A stretch of 64,000 nucleotides of DNA, taken from assembly GCA_900169235.1 (NCBI GenBank), contig FWCC01000298.1, forward strand, positions 124,001 through 188,000, in the 5' to 3' direction. The notes below the pieces were generated by a model that saw only the letters and a program-made list of their open reading frames with translations, was not told where the DNA came from and ran no database searches. This document shows positions 11,181 to 22,561 of the stretch, piece by piece; position 1 is the stretch's first letter; each line of letters opens with the position of its first letter. Both the position numbers and the translations under genes were made by a program. Origin of the DNA: Zarea fungicola (taxonomy: Eukaryota > Ascomycota > Sordariomycetes > Hypocreales > Cordycipitaceae).

Positions 11181-13643
11181 TCTTTATATTGAGGAGTATT
11201 CTATATTATCTGGGTGTGCTAGTGTGTTGTTGTAAGTTATTCTAGGAATGAAGGCCCTTTCATTTTGAACGTCGAGTCTCCTTGTCGCTACTTATACAGT
11301 GCGGCTATCCAAAGAGGTGTTTCACCCACATTTGATTTTGCCCATGCATTCAGCTTCATCCTCTAGCGGCCTCCCGTCCGGGTTGCCTCTCGCATAAACA
11401 TTAGCTTCCCAGTAACATCATTCAGCCTCGCGAAAAGCTCTCCACATTTCATTGCCGTTTTAAATATAACTCTAAATAGCATGCTTTGCGGTGGCTTATA
11501 CAAGTCACATCCCCACTCTGCAATAAAGTAGGCAGGAGAGAGATCAAAACCGTAAAGCGTATTTGTCAAGCCCATTCTGGTGTGGTTTTATCTACGTGAA
11601 AATGCGCCAAATACGGAGTACAGCCGAGCCGCATCGACTTCAGTTACTTGAGCTGCTTCCAGCCTCGCATCCCCCGTACTGGATTTCAATGACGTGCCAA
11701 CTAGTCCACAGATCTGCACCACCAAGCCGAAAACTAATAAAGATGGCCAAACCAGCTTTAGCTAATTAACTAGTGTGTTGCGCCTTGCGCAGTGCCAGGT
11801 CCGAGGTTGTGCAACAAAGTCTGCCTGGCGGCTTGGTGTGGTGAGATGTTTTAGCCCTTTGTCATTCGAGTGTAAATTCAGTTTTAATTTTACAATGCAT
11901 CTCATCGTCTAATATGCTGCGCAGTATAGATAGAGATGCTGTTTCGAAATCAAATCGCGGCGACGGGACAACTCGTACATCTTGGCCCAAATTCGATTCC
12001 AGAAGGCTTAGTCTTGGGCCTAGAGGGCACTAGAAACGCTGCAAGAAAAAAATGAGCCTACAAACCAGAGGGCAAGGCGGCGTATCTTGCGCAATTGAGC
12101 AATACATGCTGACGTAGACCCGGTGGATGTTTTTGCGTCGTCTCCTCCATCCTCAATATCCAGAACCCTAATCCTTACGACTGAGGTTGTTTCAAGGCGA
12201 CGTTTTAAAACATTTTCACTGTGGCGAGCTATACAAGAACAAGAATTCAATATGCTTCCTGTCAAGTCTGCGAACCTGTAGGCCCACGAGTAATGTACTA
12301 TGAGTTATTTGAGCTGCAGCATACTTTTAATGTGGGAGATCTCGTGGACTGGCCAGTTGCGTCAGGCCAGTGCTCTCATCACTACACGATCAAAAGGCAC
12401 CTCTTTGCCTGTTCTAAGTGAGTTTATCGTGGTGGTTTCGAAACGACGCTTGAGTTTACTCTGCGTAGCAACCAAAAACCCGTCAGTCCCTATGGGGCAT
12501 TGGGCCAGCCTAGACATAACCATTCACGAATTTCGGAAATCGCGCTGATATATCATTTCCCTGTGTGGGCGGATTTTTTTTTCTTACAAGGTTTTTAGTG
12601 GCAGATTTCGAGCGTATCTCCGATGTATGTATCTCTTTATGGAGGTGGTTATATATAACGGTGGGCATCGTGTCAGAGCCCTTGGCGGTTTCGCCGCCGG
12701 TAGAGGTGTAAGATAGCCTGTATACGATCGGTTTAAAAATAACCTTGGCATGTCATTACTGACCGGCGATACGCAAAGCGCTGCCTGTAGTCGCTGGTGA
12801 GTTGTCAATTCAGGCGGGCGGAATCAAGCAGCATTGACGGTGGAGAGAATATGATTTAGGATCATCCCCGGCCAGGCCAGCGCTTGTAGCTTTGGTGTCA
12901 TTGGATGGGCTGAATGTTCTGTTTCTCGGCTCAGCCCCCGTGCCCGCACTTCCCCATATGTTAAACCTCAACCTGTGCATTGATTTCAGCCATTCTAGTT
13001 ACGTTGTTTTTTCCCTCTTGGCAGCTCCGCTCCTTCTCTTGTCCCCCACGCCGCCATTTGGATTAGTTAGGCTGCAATTTTAGTCACAAATTAAGCACCG
13101 TTGGAGAACAAATTACCGCTCCAGCTGGTTTGAGGCATGGATGAGGTGACATGGGCTACAAAAAGTCCTTTAACTTGTCTACTGAGTCACTATTTGGTGT
13201 AGCCTAAACGCTGATCAGGACTGGGAAGGTTACGGTTCAATGCCTTCTTTGGGCTACCCGCTTGGCAAGCCCTGCTGCCAAGAGACACTGTCCGCCCATT
13301 TCGGGACAGAGACAGCCAAGTGGCTGTTCTTATATTCCCTGCTTCTCTACGTCAGTCTTGCGATGTTTGCTTACCCACATGTCATGTCTTTTGCCAACTG
13401 GCCTGACTTGACTTCAATTGTCACTTGCCAGATTCAAAAACAGAAAATGCCGCGAAGTATCTCGTTGCAGGCAACTGTCGTTAAAAGAATACGGAGCTCT
13501 GTAAGCACGGATTTTAGTTCCGAAAGACATAACTGATTGCGCATTCGGTGGAAGAATCGGCGCAGCACAAGCAGAACAAAAGTCCTGGTATACGTTCCCA
13601 AGGCCTTCGCGGAATAAATAGCGGCAAAGGTACTGTTGGACCG
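11181..13643. other. Intergenic region, no gene seen
   Basis: These 2.4 kb contain the AIM24-like promoter at the left end and the promoter of the Cys-rich surface protein at the right. Only short, composition-biased frames are present (under 100 codons). ATACGGAGTAC at 11609-11619 is one of the TACTCCGTA-like words scattered through the window. Confidence 0.5.
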
Positions 13644-14453
13644 ATGATGTTGCGATATTCCTCATTGGCACTCCTTAGCCTCCTCCAATACACCGCCAGT
13701 GTTAGTGCGAACGGCACGAGCGACACCGCCAACACGGGTGTATATTTCCACATTGCTCGCCGGCAGGCGCTTTCAATACGTCAAAATATCGAACTATGTC
13801 TCAATAGTCAAGTCAGCTGTGACTCTAGCTGCATTGACAAGTATTTTGAATGCTGCCACGTCGGCCAGGGCCAGGCGTGCGAGCAAGGCTACTACTGCTA
13901 TAGCCAAGGCTGCTGTCGCGCCGGGCAGACATGCTCCGGTCCACCCAAGGGTTGCACGCCAACAACCAAGATGTGCGATATTGGCTGCATACCTAGAGAC
14001 CGCGTCTGCTGTGACTACGGCGACGGCTCATCGTGCGATGCCGATACGGTGTGCTTGAAAAGTGGCATGTGCGGGCGTTGGCAGACTGACCTTGGGGGTA
14101 GTGATGGCACCCAATCGCCAAATTCAACACCGGGTACTATATTTTCCTTCTCGCCAGGGACAATATTGATGACAGACACCGGATCCGATGGGTTGAATAG
14201 TGCCCAGCAGACCACTGTTGTGGCAGGCAGCACCAGCAGCGGTCGGTATAACCTCTCACCAGTTACGACAACAGAGAGCCAAAATGAGACGCCGACTGCG
14301 CCTTCAAAAAGTAGTTCTTCGACCAAGACGCCCAAATCAACAACCAGTGCGGGGAGCAGTTCTGCGAGCAGCAACAAAGACGCTGCCGGAGCGACTCTCA
14401 AAGCACCAGCGATCCTCGCGGGCCTCCTTGCCATGGCAGCATATGCTATATGA
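13644..14453 (+). CDS. Cysteine-rich secreted protein, probably GPI-anchored
   Basis: The ATG at 13644 is chosen because it puts a clean signal peptide (MMLRYSSLALLSLLQYTASVSA) at the N-terminus; an upstream in-frame start at 13548 would bury it. The 269-residue product has 18 cysteines within about 105 residues, with repeated CC-x-x-G-x-x-C units (ECCHVGQGQAC, GCCRAGQTC). A Ser/Thr-rich stalk of about 130 residues follows, ending in a hydrophobic tail (APAILAGLLAMAAYAI) after a small-residue stretch suitable for GPI attachment. This layout is typical of fungal cell-wall or adhesion proteins with chitin-binding-like knots. Cysteine spacing does not fit CFEM well. Function is not assigned; surface location is inferred. 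There are no introns. Confidence 0.8.
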   Translation: MMLRYSSLALLSLLQYTASVSANGTSDTANTGVYFHIARRQALSIRQNIELCLNSQVSCDSSCIDKYFECCHVGQGQACEQGYYCYSQGCCRAGQTCSGPPKGCTPTTKMCDIGCIPRDRVCCDYGDGSSCDADTVCLKSGMCGRWQTDLGGSDGTQSPNSTPGTIFSFSPGTILMTDTGSDGLNSAQQTTVVAGSTSSGRYNLSPVTTTESQNETPTAPSKSSSSTKTPKSTTSAGSSSASSNKDAAGATLKAPAILAGLLAMAAYAI

Positions 14454-14977
14454 GCAATGCCAAGTGTATGTCATAAAAGGAGCCGACGACAGCCAATCTC
14501 GGAAGAGAAAAAGTGTTTGTCTTCATTCACAGCACAGTTGCGCAGCAAACTCGAGCCGCAATCAACAAGACACTTATGGATGTTTGGTCATAAGAGAAGC
14601 ATTTTTTGCAACATATTGAATCTAGATTTTATTTCATTTTCTTTTGTCCAAGGTTTAAAACTTGACTTGTCATACATTAGGGCGACTCTCCCTAATTCTC
14701 ACGTAACGTGTCAGCCTGAGAGGAGAGAAACACACATATTCTTTGATCCAATCCACTAACGCTTGTGCTGGCTTTTCGTAGAAACACAGAAAATAGATGA
14801 ATAATACAGAACGCCTTTTGCAGCCAGCCCATGTGTACAGTGGATATATGGCATGCAATGTAGAAGGACAACCCCTTCTCATGCCTCGATACTATACAGA
14901 GGGATCATGTGATTTTTTTTTGGGTGAGGCTGAAGTGAATTTATAAAATGTTCATCCGAATAAATTGATGCACCATT
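14454..14977. other. Convergent 3' flanks, no gene seen
   Basis: Both adjacent genes end here. Nothing else was recognised. Confidence 0.5.
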
Positions 14978-16243
14978 TTATTTCTTGGCTGTCGTTTTAT
15001 TGAATCCCTCGAGGACCTCCTCTTTCATGGCACTCTTACTAGTCTGTGTAGAGTCCGCCCCCGAAGTTGCATCAGCATTGCTGCTGGCCTCGGTCAGTTG
15101 TTGGGGCTGCTGGGTGATTTGTCTTGCCATGGCCTTGGCCTGAGCCTCGCCAACTTTGCCGTAGACGCTGAGGCCAGTAGCAATCATACCCGAAATGTCG
15201 CCGACATTGCCAGGTACAACAACGGCCGTGCTCTCCTTGGCCAGCTGAGCAAAGGCGTCGACATACTTCTCAGCCACCGTCAGACTGATGGCACCCTGTG
15301 CACCTTCGCGACCGTCGAGGATGCTGCGAGACACTGCGTCGATGCCCTCGGCCGTCGCGCGGGCCTTGAGCAGAATGGCCTCTGCCTCACCAGAGGCTTC
15401 GTTGATGCGCTCGGCTCTCAAAGCCTCTGAAGCCAGGATGACACTCTGCTTGCGGCCCTCGGCGATATTGATGGCGCTCTGGCGCTGACCTTCGGAGTCG
15501 AGAATCTCGGCGCGCTTGGAGCGCTCGGCCGTGACTTGGCGGTGCATGGCCTCGACAACGGGGCCGGGCGCGTGGATGTCGCGAATCTCGTAGCGCAGGC
15601 ACGTCACACCCCAGGCCTCAGCGGCATCGTTGATGGCGGCCGTGATGTTTGTATTGAGGGCAGCGCGCTCCTTGAGGACGTGGTCGAGTGTGAGCTGGCC
15701 GATTTCGGAACGCATGGTGGTCTGGGCAAGCTGCGAGATGGCATACTCGGCATCTTCGACACCGTAGCTGCATAAATGGTATGATTGTTAGCCTCGGCCA
15801 ATGTACTCTTGACATTTGCTGGCGTAAGGCGAGCAAGGTTTGCCTTACCTAGCCTTGTAGGCATCGAAGACTCGGGTGAATAGTACACCGTCCAGCTCGA
15901 GGGTTACGTTGTCGGCTGTGATGGCGCTCTGGCTGGGGATTTCAATGGCTACCTCCTTGAGGCTCTTGACGTAGGCGATGCGGTCGATGAAGGGCACAAG
16001 GATGGCCAGACCAGGATCGAGTATGCGATTGAACTTGCCCATGCGCTCCACAATCCATGCTGTCTGCTGGGGCACAAAACGCACAACCGTGTTGGCCGGC
16101 AGACGAGGTTTCTGGAAATATGAGGGTAGAGGTCCAGCAACGCTGCCAAAGCCGGCGGGCAGTAAGCTGCGAGCCGACGTCGTCAGATGTCGGGACTGCT
16201 GAAGGGGTCCCCGTAGGGACGCCCGTATCAATGCAGACTGCAT
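14978..16243 (-). CDS. Stomatin-like protein 2 homologue, mitochondrial SPFH-domain protein
   Basis: Two exons, complement(15849-16243 and 14978-15767), are joined by an 81-nt intron and give 394 residues. An Arg/Ser-rich, acid-free N-terminus (MQSALIRASLRGPLQQSRHL) looks like a mitochondrial presequence. The SPFH/Band-7 domain follows: NTVVRFVPQQTAWIVERMGKF, LDPGLAILVPFIDRIAYVKSLKE, then SYGVEDAEYAISQLAQTTMR and ITAAINDAAEAWGVTCLRYEI. A long Ala/Glu-rich coiled coil (ERSKRAEILDSEGQRQSAIN) and a conserved C-terminal segment come after. Metazoan SLP2 scaffolds cardiolipin-rich inner-membrane domains and protease complexes; the same role here is inference from the family. The start codon is set by the presequence. 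It faces MMS2 across a 566-bp divergent promoter. Confidence 0.92.
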
Positions 16244-16809
16244 TCTATGTGGTTTCGTTTCACTCCCTCTGTTTTGCTGCAATCGGTCTTTGTTACTGCC
16301 GCCCTTTAGCCGGCGATATGGCGAGTTGAAGCAGAGGTTGACGTTCGAGGGCAATTGGTAGCAGGTGGTGATGCTAATGATGGTGGGAGGCTGTAGCGAA
16401 TGACGACGGTCAATTTGCAAGCTGGAGCTGGTAACCGGTCCCGGCCGACATTTATCCGCCCCGGACTGTAGTGTAGCGTAGCGTTGGGTGCTCTTGGCCG
16501 AAAGGTGCCACCGTGAAGCCACTCTGTCAGTCACTGAAGCTGGGCAAAGCTCTCCACATATTGGGGCGACTGCCAGCGCCGTTCTGCCCCGCGGCACGTA
16601 CCGGTCAGTTGCCCACCTGAACGGCCTCCCCCACGCCACCCCTCGCCAGAAAAAAAGGTAATACCTCGACCCTTGCGACCCGTGATAATACCATAACCGA
16701 GTATCGGGTTTTCTCGGATCTGTGCTGTCGATATTCGACTGGAGAATTTTACAAATTTCTAAACGGTGATAGCGACATAAACTGGGACTGAGACCGACCT
16801 CTAGACATC
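16244..16809. promoter_or_regulatory. Divergent promoter between the SLP2-like gene and MMS2
   Basis: 566 bases separate the two start codons, with no coding sequence between. The stretch is GC-rich in the middle (16400-16680) and presumably carries both promoters and 5' leaders. Confidence 0.5.
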
Positions 16810-17371
16810 ATGGCTAAGGTTCCTCGCAACTTCCGCCTGCTGGAGGAGCTCGAAAAGGGCGAGAAGGGTCTCGGTGCTGAGGCCTGTAGCTATGGACTGG
16901 AGGATAGTGACGATTTGCTCATGAGCAACTGGAACGGCACCATTCTCGGCCCCCCTCACGTACGTCTGCGATAAAGCAAACACCGAGAAACCTGCACAAC
17001 TCTTCTATCGCTGACTGACACCGTTATTTGTCTAGTCCGTCCATGAAAACCGAATCTACAGTCTCAAGATGCACTGCGGTCCCCAATATCCCGATGTCCC
17101 CCCCACGATTCAATTTGTCAGCCAGGTCAACCTGCCGTGCGTCGACTCTAGGGACGGTGTCGTTGATCCTTCGATGCTGCCATGTCTTGCTCAATGGAAG
17201 CGTGACAATACCATGGAGACTGTGTTGATTGAACTAAGAAGGTATACACAGTCGGATATTTTCTCAAATTATAAGCTAGGTGTATCGAAGACACTAACAT
17301 CGCCTAGATACATGGCGGCCCCCGGCAACAAGAAGATTCCCCAGCCTCCGGAGGGGTCAACCTACTCATAA
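16810..17371 (+). CDS. MMS2: Ubiquitin-conjugating enzyme variant Mms2
   Basis: Three exons (16810-16959, 17036-17241, 17308-17371) encode 139 residues, the normal Mms2 length. [64 protein letters not shown] and the C-terminal ELRRYMA are diagnostic. As expected for a UEV, the position of the E2 active-site Cys is not a catalytic cysteine in the HPN-x-Cys context. Mms2 pairs with Ubc13 to build Lys63-linked ubiquitin chains in error-free post-replication repair. No other DNA-repair gene is adjacent. Donors GTACGT and GTATAC with acceptors TCTAG and CCTAG keep phase. Confidence 0.95.
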
Positions 17372-17932
17372 ACGATGGAGACAGGAGAAGAGAACAGTTT
17401 CAAGGATATGGAATATAAGGGAATGCCGATAGTCTGGACGCGAGAGCGACCCAGTTTGCCGGAACGACATGCGGCTGGAATGTGACAATTCTCGACTTGA
17501 ATGTATTCAGATGGAAGAACAAAGGCAGAGGAAATAAGCATAAAAAAACTCACAAATTATTCAAGCCCATTTTTGCCAGTAATAGATGTAATATTGGCAA
17601 TTCAACGTGTAGTGCCCGGAACCGCTTCTCGGCCCACAAACTATTCTCCCTGGCGATCATCGAAAGATCATAATTTAGCCAGTAAGCATACATCCCTAGT
17701 AAGTTGCACAAATAAATTGAGTAGCTGGCCGCTAGGGTTACTTTGGGATACTTTTTCCCAGATATTTGTTGCCACTTACAACTCAGCCATTCACGTCATG
17801 CACACGTCCACAAGACGACCCCGCCAAACTTACACTCATCTGTAAGGCGGCTGCCTACTATAAAAAACGTAGATGAAACATCTCCAATACTTTTATCAAT
17901 TTGACTACTCCAAGAAAAAATTACGGTACAAA
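17372..17932. other. Intergenic region with GST promoter
   Basis: It holds the 3' flank of MMS2 and the promoter of the GST. No gene was recognised. Confidence 0.5.
17859..17867 (+). promoter_or_regulatory. TATA box of the omega-class GST gene
   Basis: TATAAAAAA lies about 70 bases upstream of the ATG at 17933. Its position makes the upstream in-frame ATG at 17873 unlikely to be in the mRNA leader as the true start. Confidence 0.5.
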
Positions 17933-18766
17933 ATGTCTACTGTTGATACCTCCTTACCCGCAGAGCCAACTGGCGCCGCAGCAATCCTGGCTGTACAGCA
18001 TGCCGACAGCCAGCCGCTCAAGCTCTACGGTGGCTGGTTCTGCCCCTTTGTCCAGCGCTCCTGGATTGTTCTGGAGGAGAAAAGAATTCCTTATCAATAT
18101 GTAGAAATTAATCCATACAAGAAGGAGGCTTCTTTTCTGGCCATGAACCCACGCGGTCTCGTGCCCACTCTTGCCGTCTCTGCAAATAGTCATGGCGCAG
18201 AGCAGAAGCCGCTGTTTGAAAGCAGCATCATTTGCGAATTTCTTGACGAAGAATATTCAGATGAATCAAGATATGGACCGAGACTACTACCGACAGTGCC
18301 CTATGAGCGAGCACGAGCTCGTCTTTGGATCGATCACATCAGCTCCAAAATCATCCCGGCATTCTACCGGCTGTTACAACACACAGATGACAAGTCTTAT
18401 ACGCTGGATGATGCTAGAGAGCAGCTTCAATCCCATATTATGGCGTTTATGAATGAGATGGACTCCGATGGCCCCTTCTTTTTGGGGGAACAGCTTAGTC
18501 TGGTGGACATCTGCCTCGCACCTTGGGCAAAACGACTTTGGCTGATTGAACATTACAAAAAAGGCGGCGTTGGAATTCCCTCAGAAGACCATGATAGTGA
18601 CTGGAAGCGATGGAGAACTTGGTTCAAGGCAATGACAGAGCGAAAGAGCGTTTTGGATACTTGGAGTGAGGATGACATGTACATCATGGCATATAAACGA
18701 TATGCAGATGACACAACTAACTCAGAGGTCGGCCAAGCCACGCGTCAAGGTAATAGGCTGCCATAA
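17933..18766 (+). CDS. Omega-class glutathione S-transferase
   Basis: An intronless frame of 277 residues. The thioredoxin-like domain shows LYGGWFCPFVQRSW with the Cys-Pro-Phe active site at residues 37-39, NPRGLVPTL (cis-Pro loop) and FESSIICEFLDEEY (glutathione-binding Glu-Ser). The alpha-helical domain has RARLWIDHISSKIIPAFYRLL and FFLGEQLSLVDICLAPWAKR. A catalytic Cys rather than Ser/Tyr marks omega-like enzymes, which act as thioltransferases or dehydroascorbate reductases and reduce glutathionyl conjugates. The ATG at 17933 is preferred over an in-frame ATG at 17873 because of the TATA position and because the extra 20 residues are unlike the family. The physiological substrate is unknown. 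Confidence 0.9.
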   Translation: MSTVDTSLPAEPTGAAAILAVQHADSQPLKLYGGWFCPFVQRSWIVLEEKRIPYQYVEINPYKKEASFLAMNPRGLVPTLAVSANSHGAEQKPLFESSIICEFLDEEYSDESRYGPRLLPTVPYERARARLWIDHISSKIIPAFYRLLQHTDDKSYTLDDAREQLQSHIMAFMNEMDSDGPFFLGEQLSLVDICLAPWAKRLWLIEHYKKGGVGIPSEDHDSDWKRWRTWFKAMTERKSVLDTWSEDDMYIMAYKRYADDTTNSEVGQATRQGNRLP

Positions 18767-18997
18767 AGGAGTATCGTTTTATATTGAGAATGACAGAAGA
18801 GTATCCGATGTTAGAAAATAAAACCCAAAACATTGCATCTATTTTTTATAAACCACTAAATATCCGTCAAGAAGTCCACACCATGTTTCACCCACAGTGC
18901 GAGGGTGCCCCACACTGCTGCTACCTTGGATCCGATAATTAATTGAGACGGCTGTGCAACCGGCTGGCCGTCTTCAACCACGACAACCCGGGCATCA

Positions 18998-20220
18998 ATG
19001 TCGGACCAAGCCGGCTCGCGGTTCACACCGCAGAACAAGACAACACAGGAGCGCCTCTCCACGACAACAGTCGGCCTCGTTGCGCTCTCCGATTTCCGCA
19101 AGCGACGTGCCCAAGTTCTTGAGCAGCAGGAGCGCGAGGCACGCGACGCCGCTGCCACTGGTACGGGGACAACAACGCCCGTCGACCGATCGCAGACGGG
19201 AACTCCGGACAATGCTGGCGGCGGTGCTGGCGCAAGCGACTCTGGGAGTGCCGCTGACGGAGCGCGACCTTTGAAGAAGTTCAAGAAGAAGGCCAAGGCT
19301 ACGGGCAAGAAGCTCCTCTCGTTCGACAATGACGAGGATGACGACAGCAGCGAGGCGACGACTGCGGCAGGTTCTGACCGCAGCAAGGGCGTAGCAACAA
19401 AAGACGACGGCAATGGCGAGCTGAAGAACGGCAAGATCAAGGCCAATGCCTCGGTCGGACTGGCTCCCAAATCCATCACCAAGGCGGCGCTGCGCAAGGA
19501 GGCGGCAGAGCGTGAAGCACTGCGGCGCGAATTTCTGACGCTTCAGGAGGCTGTCAAGGCGACGGAGATTGCGATTCCGTTTGTGTTTTACGATGGGAGT
19601 AATACGCCGGGTGGTGTGGTGCGCATGAAGAAGGGTGACTTTATCTGGGTCTTTCTCGACAAGAGCAGAAAAGTCGGCGCCGTGCTTGGTGTCGGCGAGC
19701 AGACCAATGCTACGAGGGCATGGGCGCGTGTCGGTGTCGATGACTTGATCATTGTCAGAGGCACGGTTATTATTCCTCATGTATGTCATGTCATTCATTC
19801 ATTACTCTATCACGTTGTCTATCTCCCCCAATCAGTTTGCAAGCTGACAATCTATTTCTATAGCATTACGACTTTTATTACTTCATCATGAACAAGAGCA
19901 TTGGCCCTGGCGGAAAGCGTTTGTTTGATTTCAGCGCCGAGGGCCCAGAAAAGCCCACCACTCCAGTAACTATGCCGACAGAAGGGCTCAGCACGGCGGC
20001 CGAAGTCAAGGCCATGGCCGCGCTGCATCAGGTCGACGTGTCGACACTCGAAGGCGCCAATGATGACCCGCTAGAGACCAAAGTGGTCGATCGTCGGTGG
20101 TATGAGCGCAACAAACACATTTATCCCGCCAGCACTTGGCAGGAATTCGACCCCGAGACGGATTATGCGAACCAGATTCGAAAAGATGGTGGTGGCAACA
20201 CATTCTTTTATTCGAAATGA
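18998..20220 (+). CDS. xap5: XAP5 (FAM50) family nuclear protein
   Basis: Exons 18998-19780 and 19864-20220 join in phase 0 (GTATGT...TATAG) to give 379 residues. After a charged, low-complexity half with KKFKKKAKATGKK (probable nuclear signal) and DNDEDDDSSE, the XAP5 domain is clear: IAIPFVFYDGSNTPGGVVRMKKGDFIW, FLDKSRKVGAV, DDLIIVRGTVIIPH, HYDFYYFIMNKSIGPGGKRLFDFSAE and the C-terminal VVDRRWYERNKHIYPASTWQEF. Members are nuclear and associate with spliceosomal proteins (human FAM50A) or influence chromatin and clock output (plant XCT). The fungal role is inferred from the family. It converges on the small membrane-protein gene 131 bases downstream. Confidence 0.95.
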
Positions 20221-20351
20221 GGTGAGTAGGCTTCTGTCCAGTTGAAGTCGACCTCTCACTTTATTGTTGCCGTTGTTGCCAATGTTGTATGACGGATGGG
20301 TGGCGTGTGATGTTTTTCGAGAGTTGAAAACACGGGATTCCATCATCTCTT

Positions 20352-20792
20352 TCACCCACACATTTGCCACAGGAAAATGGCGCCGCCCAGAACGACCCAG
20401 CCAGGCCAGAGGACCAGTAAGAAGATGCCGTTGCCTGCGCCAAGGATGAAGAGCGCAAACTCGTGAAAGAGCTTGTCGCGTAGAGTACGGGTCATCTTCA
20501 TGTCCCAGAGGGCAACGATGGCGGTAGCGCCTTGCAAAGCGCCCAACTTGGTGCCGACGAAGGCATAAAAAGCAAGGAGACGGGTGGCCCAGACGGCGCG
20601 TGCGAGGGAGACGCTTGCGAGGAGATACGCGCGCCAGCAGAGGAAGACGGAAAAGGAGCCGATAATATTTTGAAAGTGGATAATGTATGCGAGTGTCGGG
20701 CTCATCTGGCTTATAATCGTTGCATGCTGTTGCTGTGACAAGGGACCGGCCGGGTCCATCTTGGACGAGGCTAGGATGTTCACCTTGTCCAT
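20352..20792 (-). CDS. Small multi-pass membrane protein, unknown
   Basis: An intronless frame of 146 residues with an ATG at 20792 (a second ATG gives MDPAG... 11 residues later). Three to four hydrophobic segments are visible: LAYIIHFQNIIGSFSVFLCW, LLASVSLARAVWATRLLAFYAFVG, TAIVALW and FALFILGAGNGIFLLVLW, the last running into VVLGGAIFLWQMC. A basic loop (MKMTRTLRDKLFHE) separates the last two. I do not recognise the family. The organised topology and close convergence with XAP5 argue that it is a real gene, probably of an internal membrane. Confidence 0.65.
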   Translation of the reverse strand: MDKVNILASSKMDPAGPLSQQQHATIISQMSPTLAYIIHFQNIIGSFSVFLCWRAYLLASVSLARAVWATRLLAFYAFVGTKLGALQGATAIVALWDMKMTRTLRDKLFHEFALFILGAGNGIFLLVLWPGWVVLGGAIFLWQMCG

Positions 20793-22561
20793 CCTGTGCG
20801 TTGTGTTTTTCTAGATGGCTATGACGGTTTCATGAAATGGATTTTGATTTCTTTTTTTGCGTACAAAACTTCAGGATTTTACGTTTACAGGGGAGAAGGG
20901 GAGTGCTTTGTCTTTTATACAAAGGCGAGCAGCTTCGCGCCGACTTGCCCCGCGTTGCGAGCCGTCGAGTGTCGAGTGATCTGAGACTGACTGGGCGCTG
21001 CCCAACCAGGGCGCCGCACGCCGCCATATGCAGGCTGGATTTGGGCGGAGGGGCGTCCAACCATTGTACAAGCTTTTGAACCTATAGATTGGGCGCAAAT
21101 TTCCACGAAGCAAGCCTTCGTTGGCTGAGCGCTTCATGCCGATGGGTGGGTGATGGGAGGGGCTCACCAGTCCCCGTCTCACTTTCGACTCCACGCCACC
21201 CAAAAGTCTTTTTTAGCGGAGAAAACATTGTAGGAGAGTTGGTGAGATTGACTGAATACGCCCACGTGCGATGTCCGAATCACCCATTTGCCCTCTTTCT
21301 GAAGAACACGGGATCTGGCTTAGATCGATCATTGACTGGGTAATATCCATCGGAAGAACGCGCCCCAATTAGGTGAAAGGCTTACTTTTCCATGTTAATT
21401 CCCATCCTGACATGACAACGTCCTTCACAAAAACCCCACCCAACCAATTTAATCAACCCGCTGGTTCACAACAACCGTGGGATTTAGAGCATGTTTGTTT
21501 CTCGGCAATTGGCGGAATAATTGACTCAAATTTGGCTGGTGAGGGGAATGCACTCAATGCATTGCGCCAGTGGGAACTTGGGCGCCCGCTTCTCAGGCCT
21601 GCGACGTCAGGACGAGAATAAAATGCCTCGGATACCTGTTTTAGGCAGTCCCACGCGACAATCCCCGATGTTGACAACAGCCATAATTTTTGTGGTTTAT
21701 TTCATGTTACTTGACTTTTGACAAATATATATCAAGGAAGTTGGCCTTCCTGCTCGTATGCTTGGAGTCAGTCGAGGCAGATATAGTTTTTCTTGCAGTT
21801 ACTTCATCTGGCAGCTTTCCATAGTGCACTGGGAAACGAGTACAAGCGCCAGAATACGGGATCAGGAGAATTCGGGCATCGAGGTTTACGGACTCAACAA
21901 GACGCCACCAAAAGCCTCTGCCCTATCGGGGCCTATCTTCGTCCCGCTGGTTTCCTAGCTGCATTTGTTTACATTTATACCCCACGTTAAACGTTCTAAA
22001 ATAATATGTCTAGATGACCTGTCACATAACAATAGCACTGTAGTGTTATGGTGTCAGCGTCGGAGATGTGAGCAATGAAATGAATGAATACATTTAGTTG
22101 CGCTTTATTGAAACATAACGTTTGAGACAATTATAGATTCTAGTGAGAAAATAAGTAGTATGTATAGCTTGCGTATCAAGGCTTCACATCCGGCTCTTCC
22201 TCCAGAAACTTGTACTTCTGCAGACCACAGCCACAGCAGCCATAGTGATTCGACCGCATACGTGTGTGGCCACGCTGCATCAAGAGATGATGATTAATGA
22301 CTCCCTACATGGGAAATGCCTACGTAACTTACTGCAGGTGGGAGGGTTCCGCGTTTCTCTTTAAATTAGGTTGATTGGCATCTCGTAACACAATACAAGC
22401 CGTATATACAGCCAGGCAAGACGCACGCCCAGTTTCAATACATGAGTAATACATAATTTCTGGGTCTACGTTAAATATTCAATCAGATACCATAAAACAT
22501 GCCTCAATGCAGTAAATGGACACTTATAAGGCGATTAGACTATAACCGCCCTTGCGAGGAA
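20793..22561. other. Intergenic region, one possible small ORF
   Basis: It contains the promoter of the small membrane-protein gene at the left. The rest is mixed-composition sequence with no supported gene apart from the short minus-strand ORF at 22176-22280, listed separately. Confidence 0.5.
22176..22280 (-). CDS. Possible small Cys/Gly peptide gene (tentative)
   Basis: A minus-strand frame of 34 codons reads MQRGHTRMRSNHYGCCGCG followed by LQKYKFLEEEPDVKP and a TGA. The composition (HYGCCGCG, then a charged tail) looks selected rather than random. Just upstream, reading minus, there is a CTGCA|GTAAGT donor and a GATGCAG acceptor bounding about 60 bases. This frame may therefore be the last exon of a spliced small protein whose 5' exon ends ...LPPA or ...PSHL. 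I could not settle the upstream exon: one candidate frame has a stop, another shifts phase. No family is recognised. Confidence 0.3.
   Translation of the reverse strand: MQRGHTRMRSNHYGCCGCGLQKYKFLEEEPDVKP

Noticed and set aside
13548..13643. Upstream in-frame start for the Cys-rich surface protein
   Set aside because: It would place 32 charged residues before the signal peptide.
18856..19798. Long minus-strand frames opposite XAP5
   Set aside because: They are antisense shadows of a coding region with strong codon bias; XAP5 explains the sequence.
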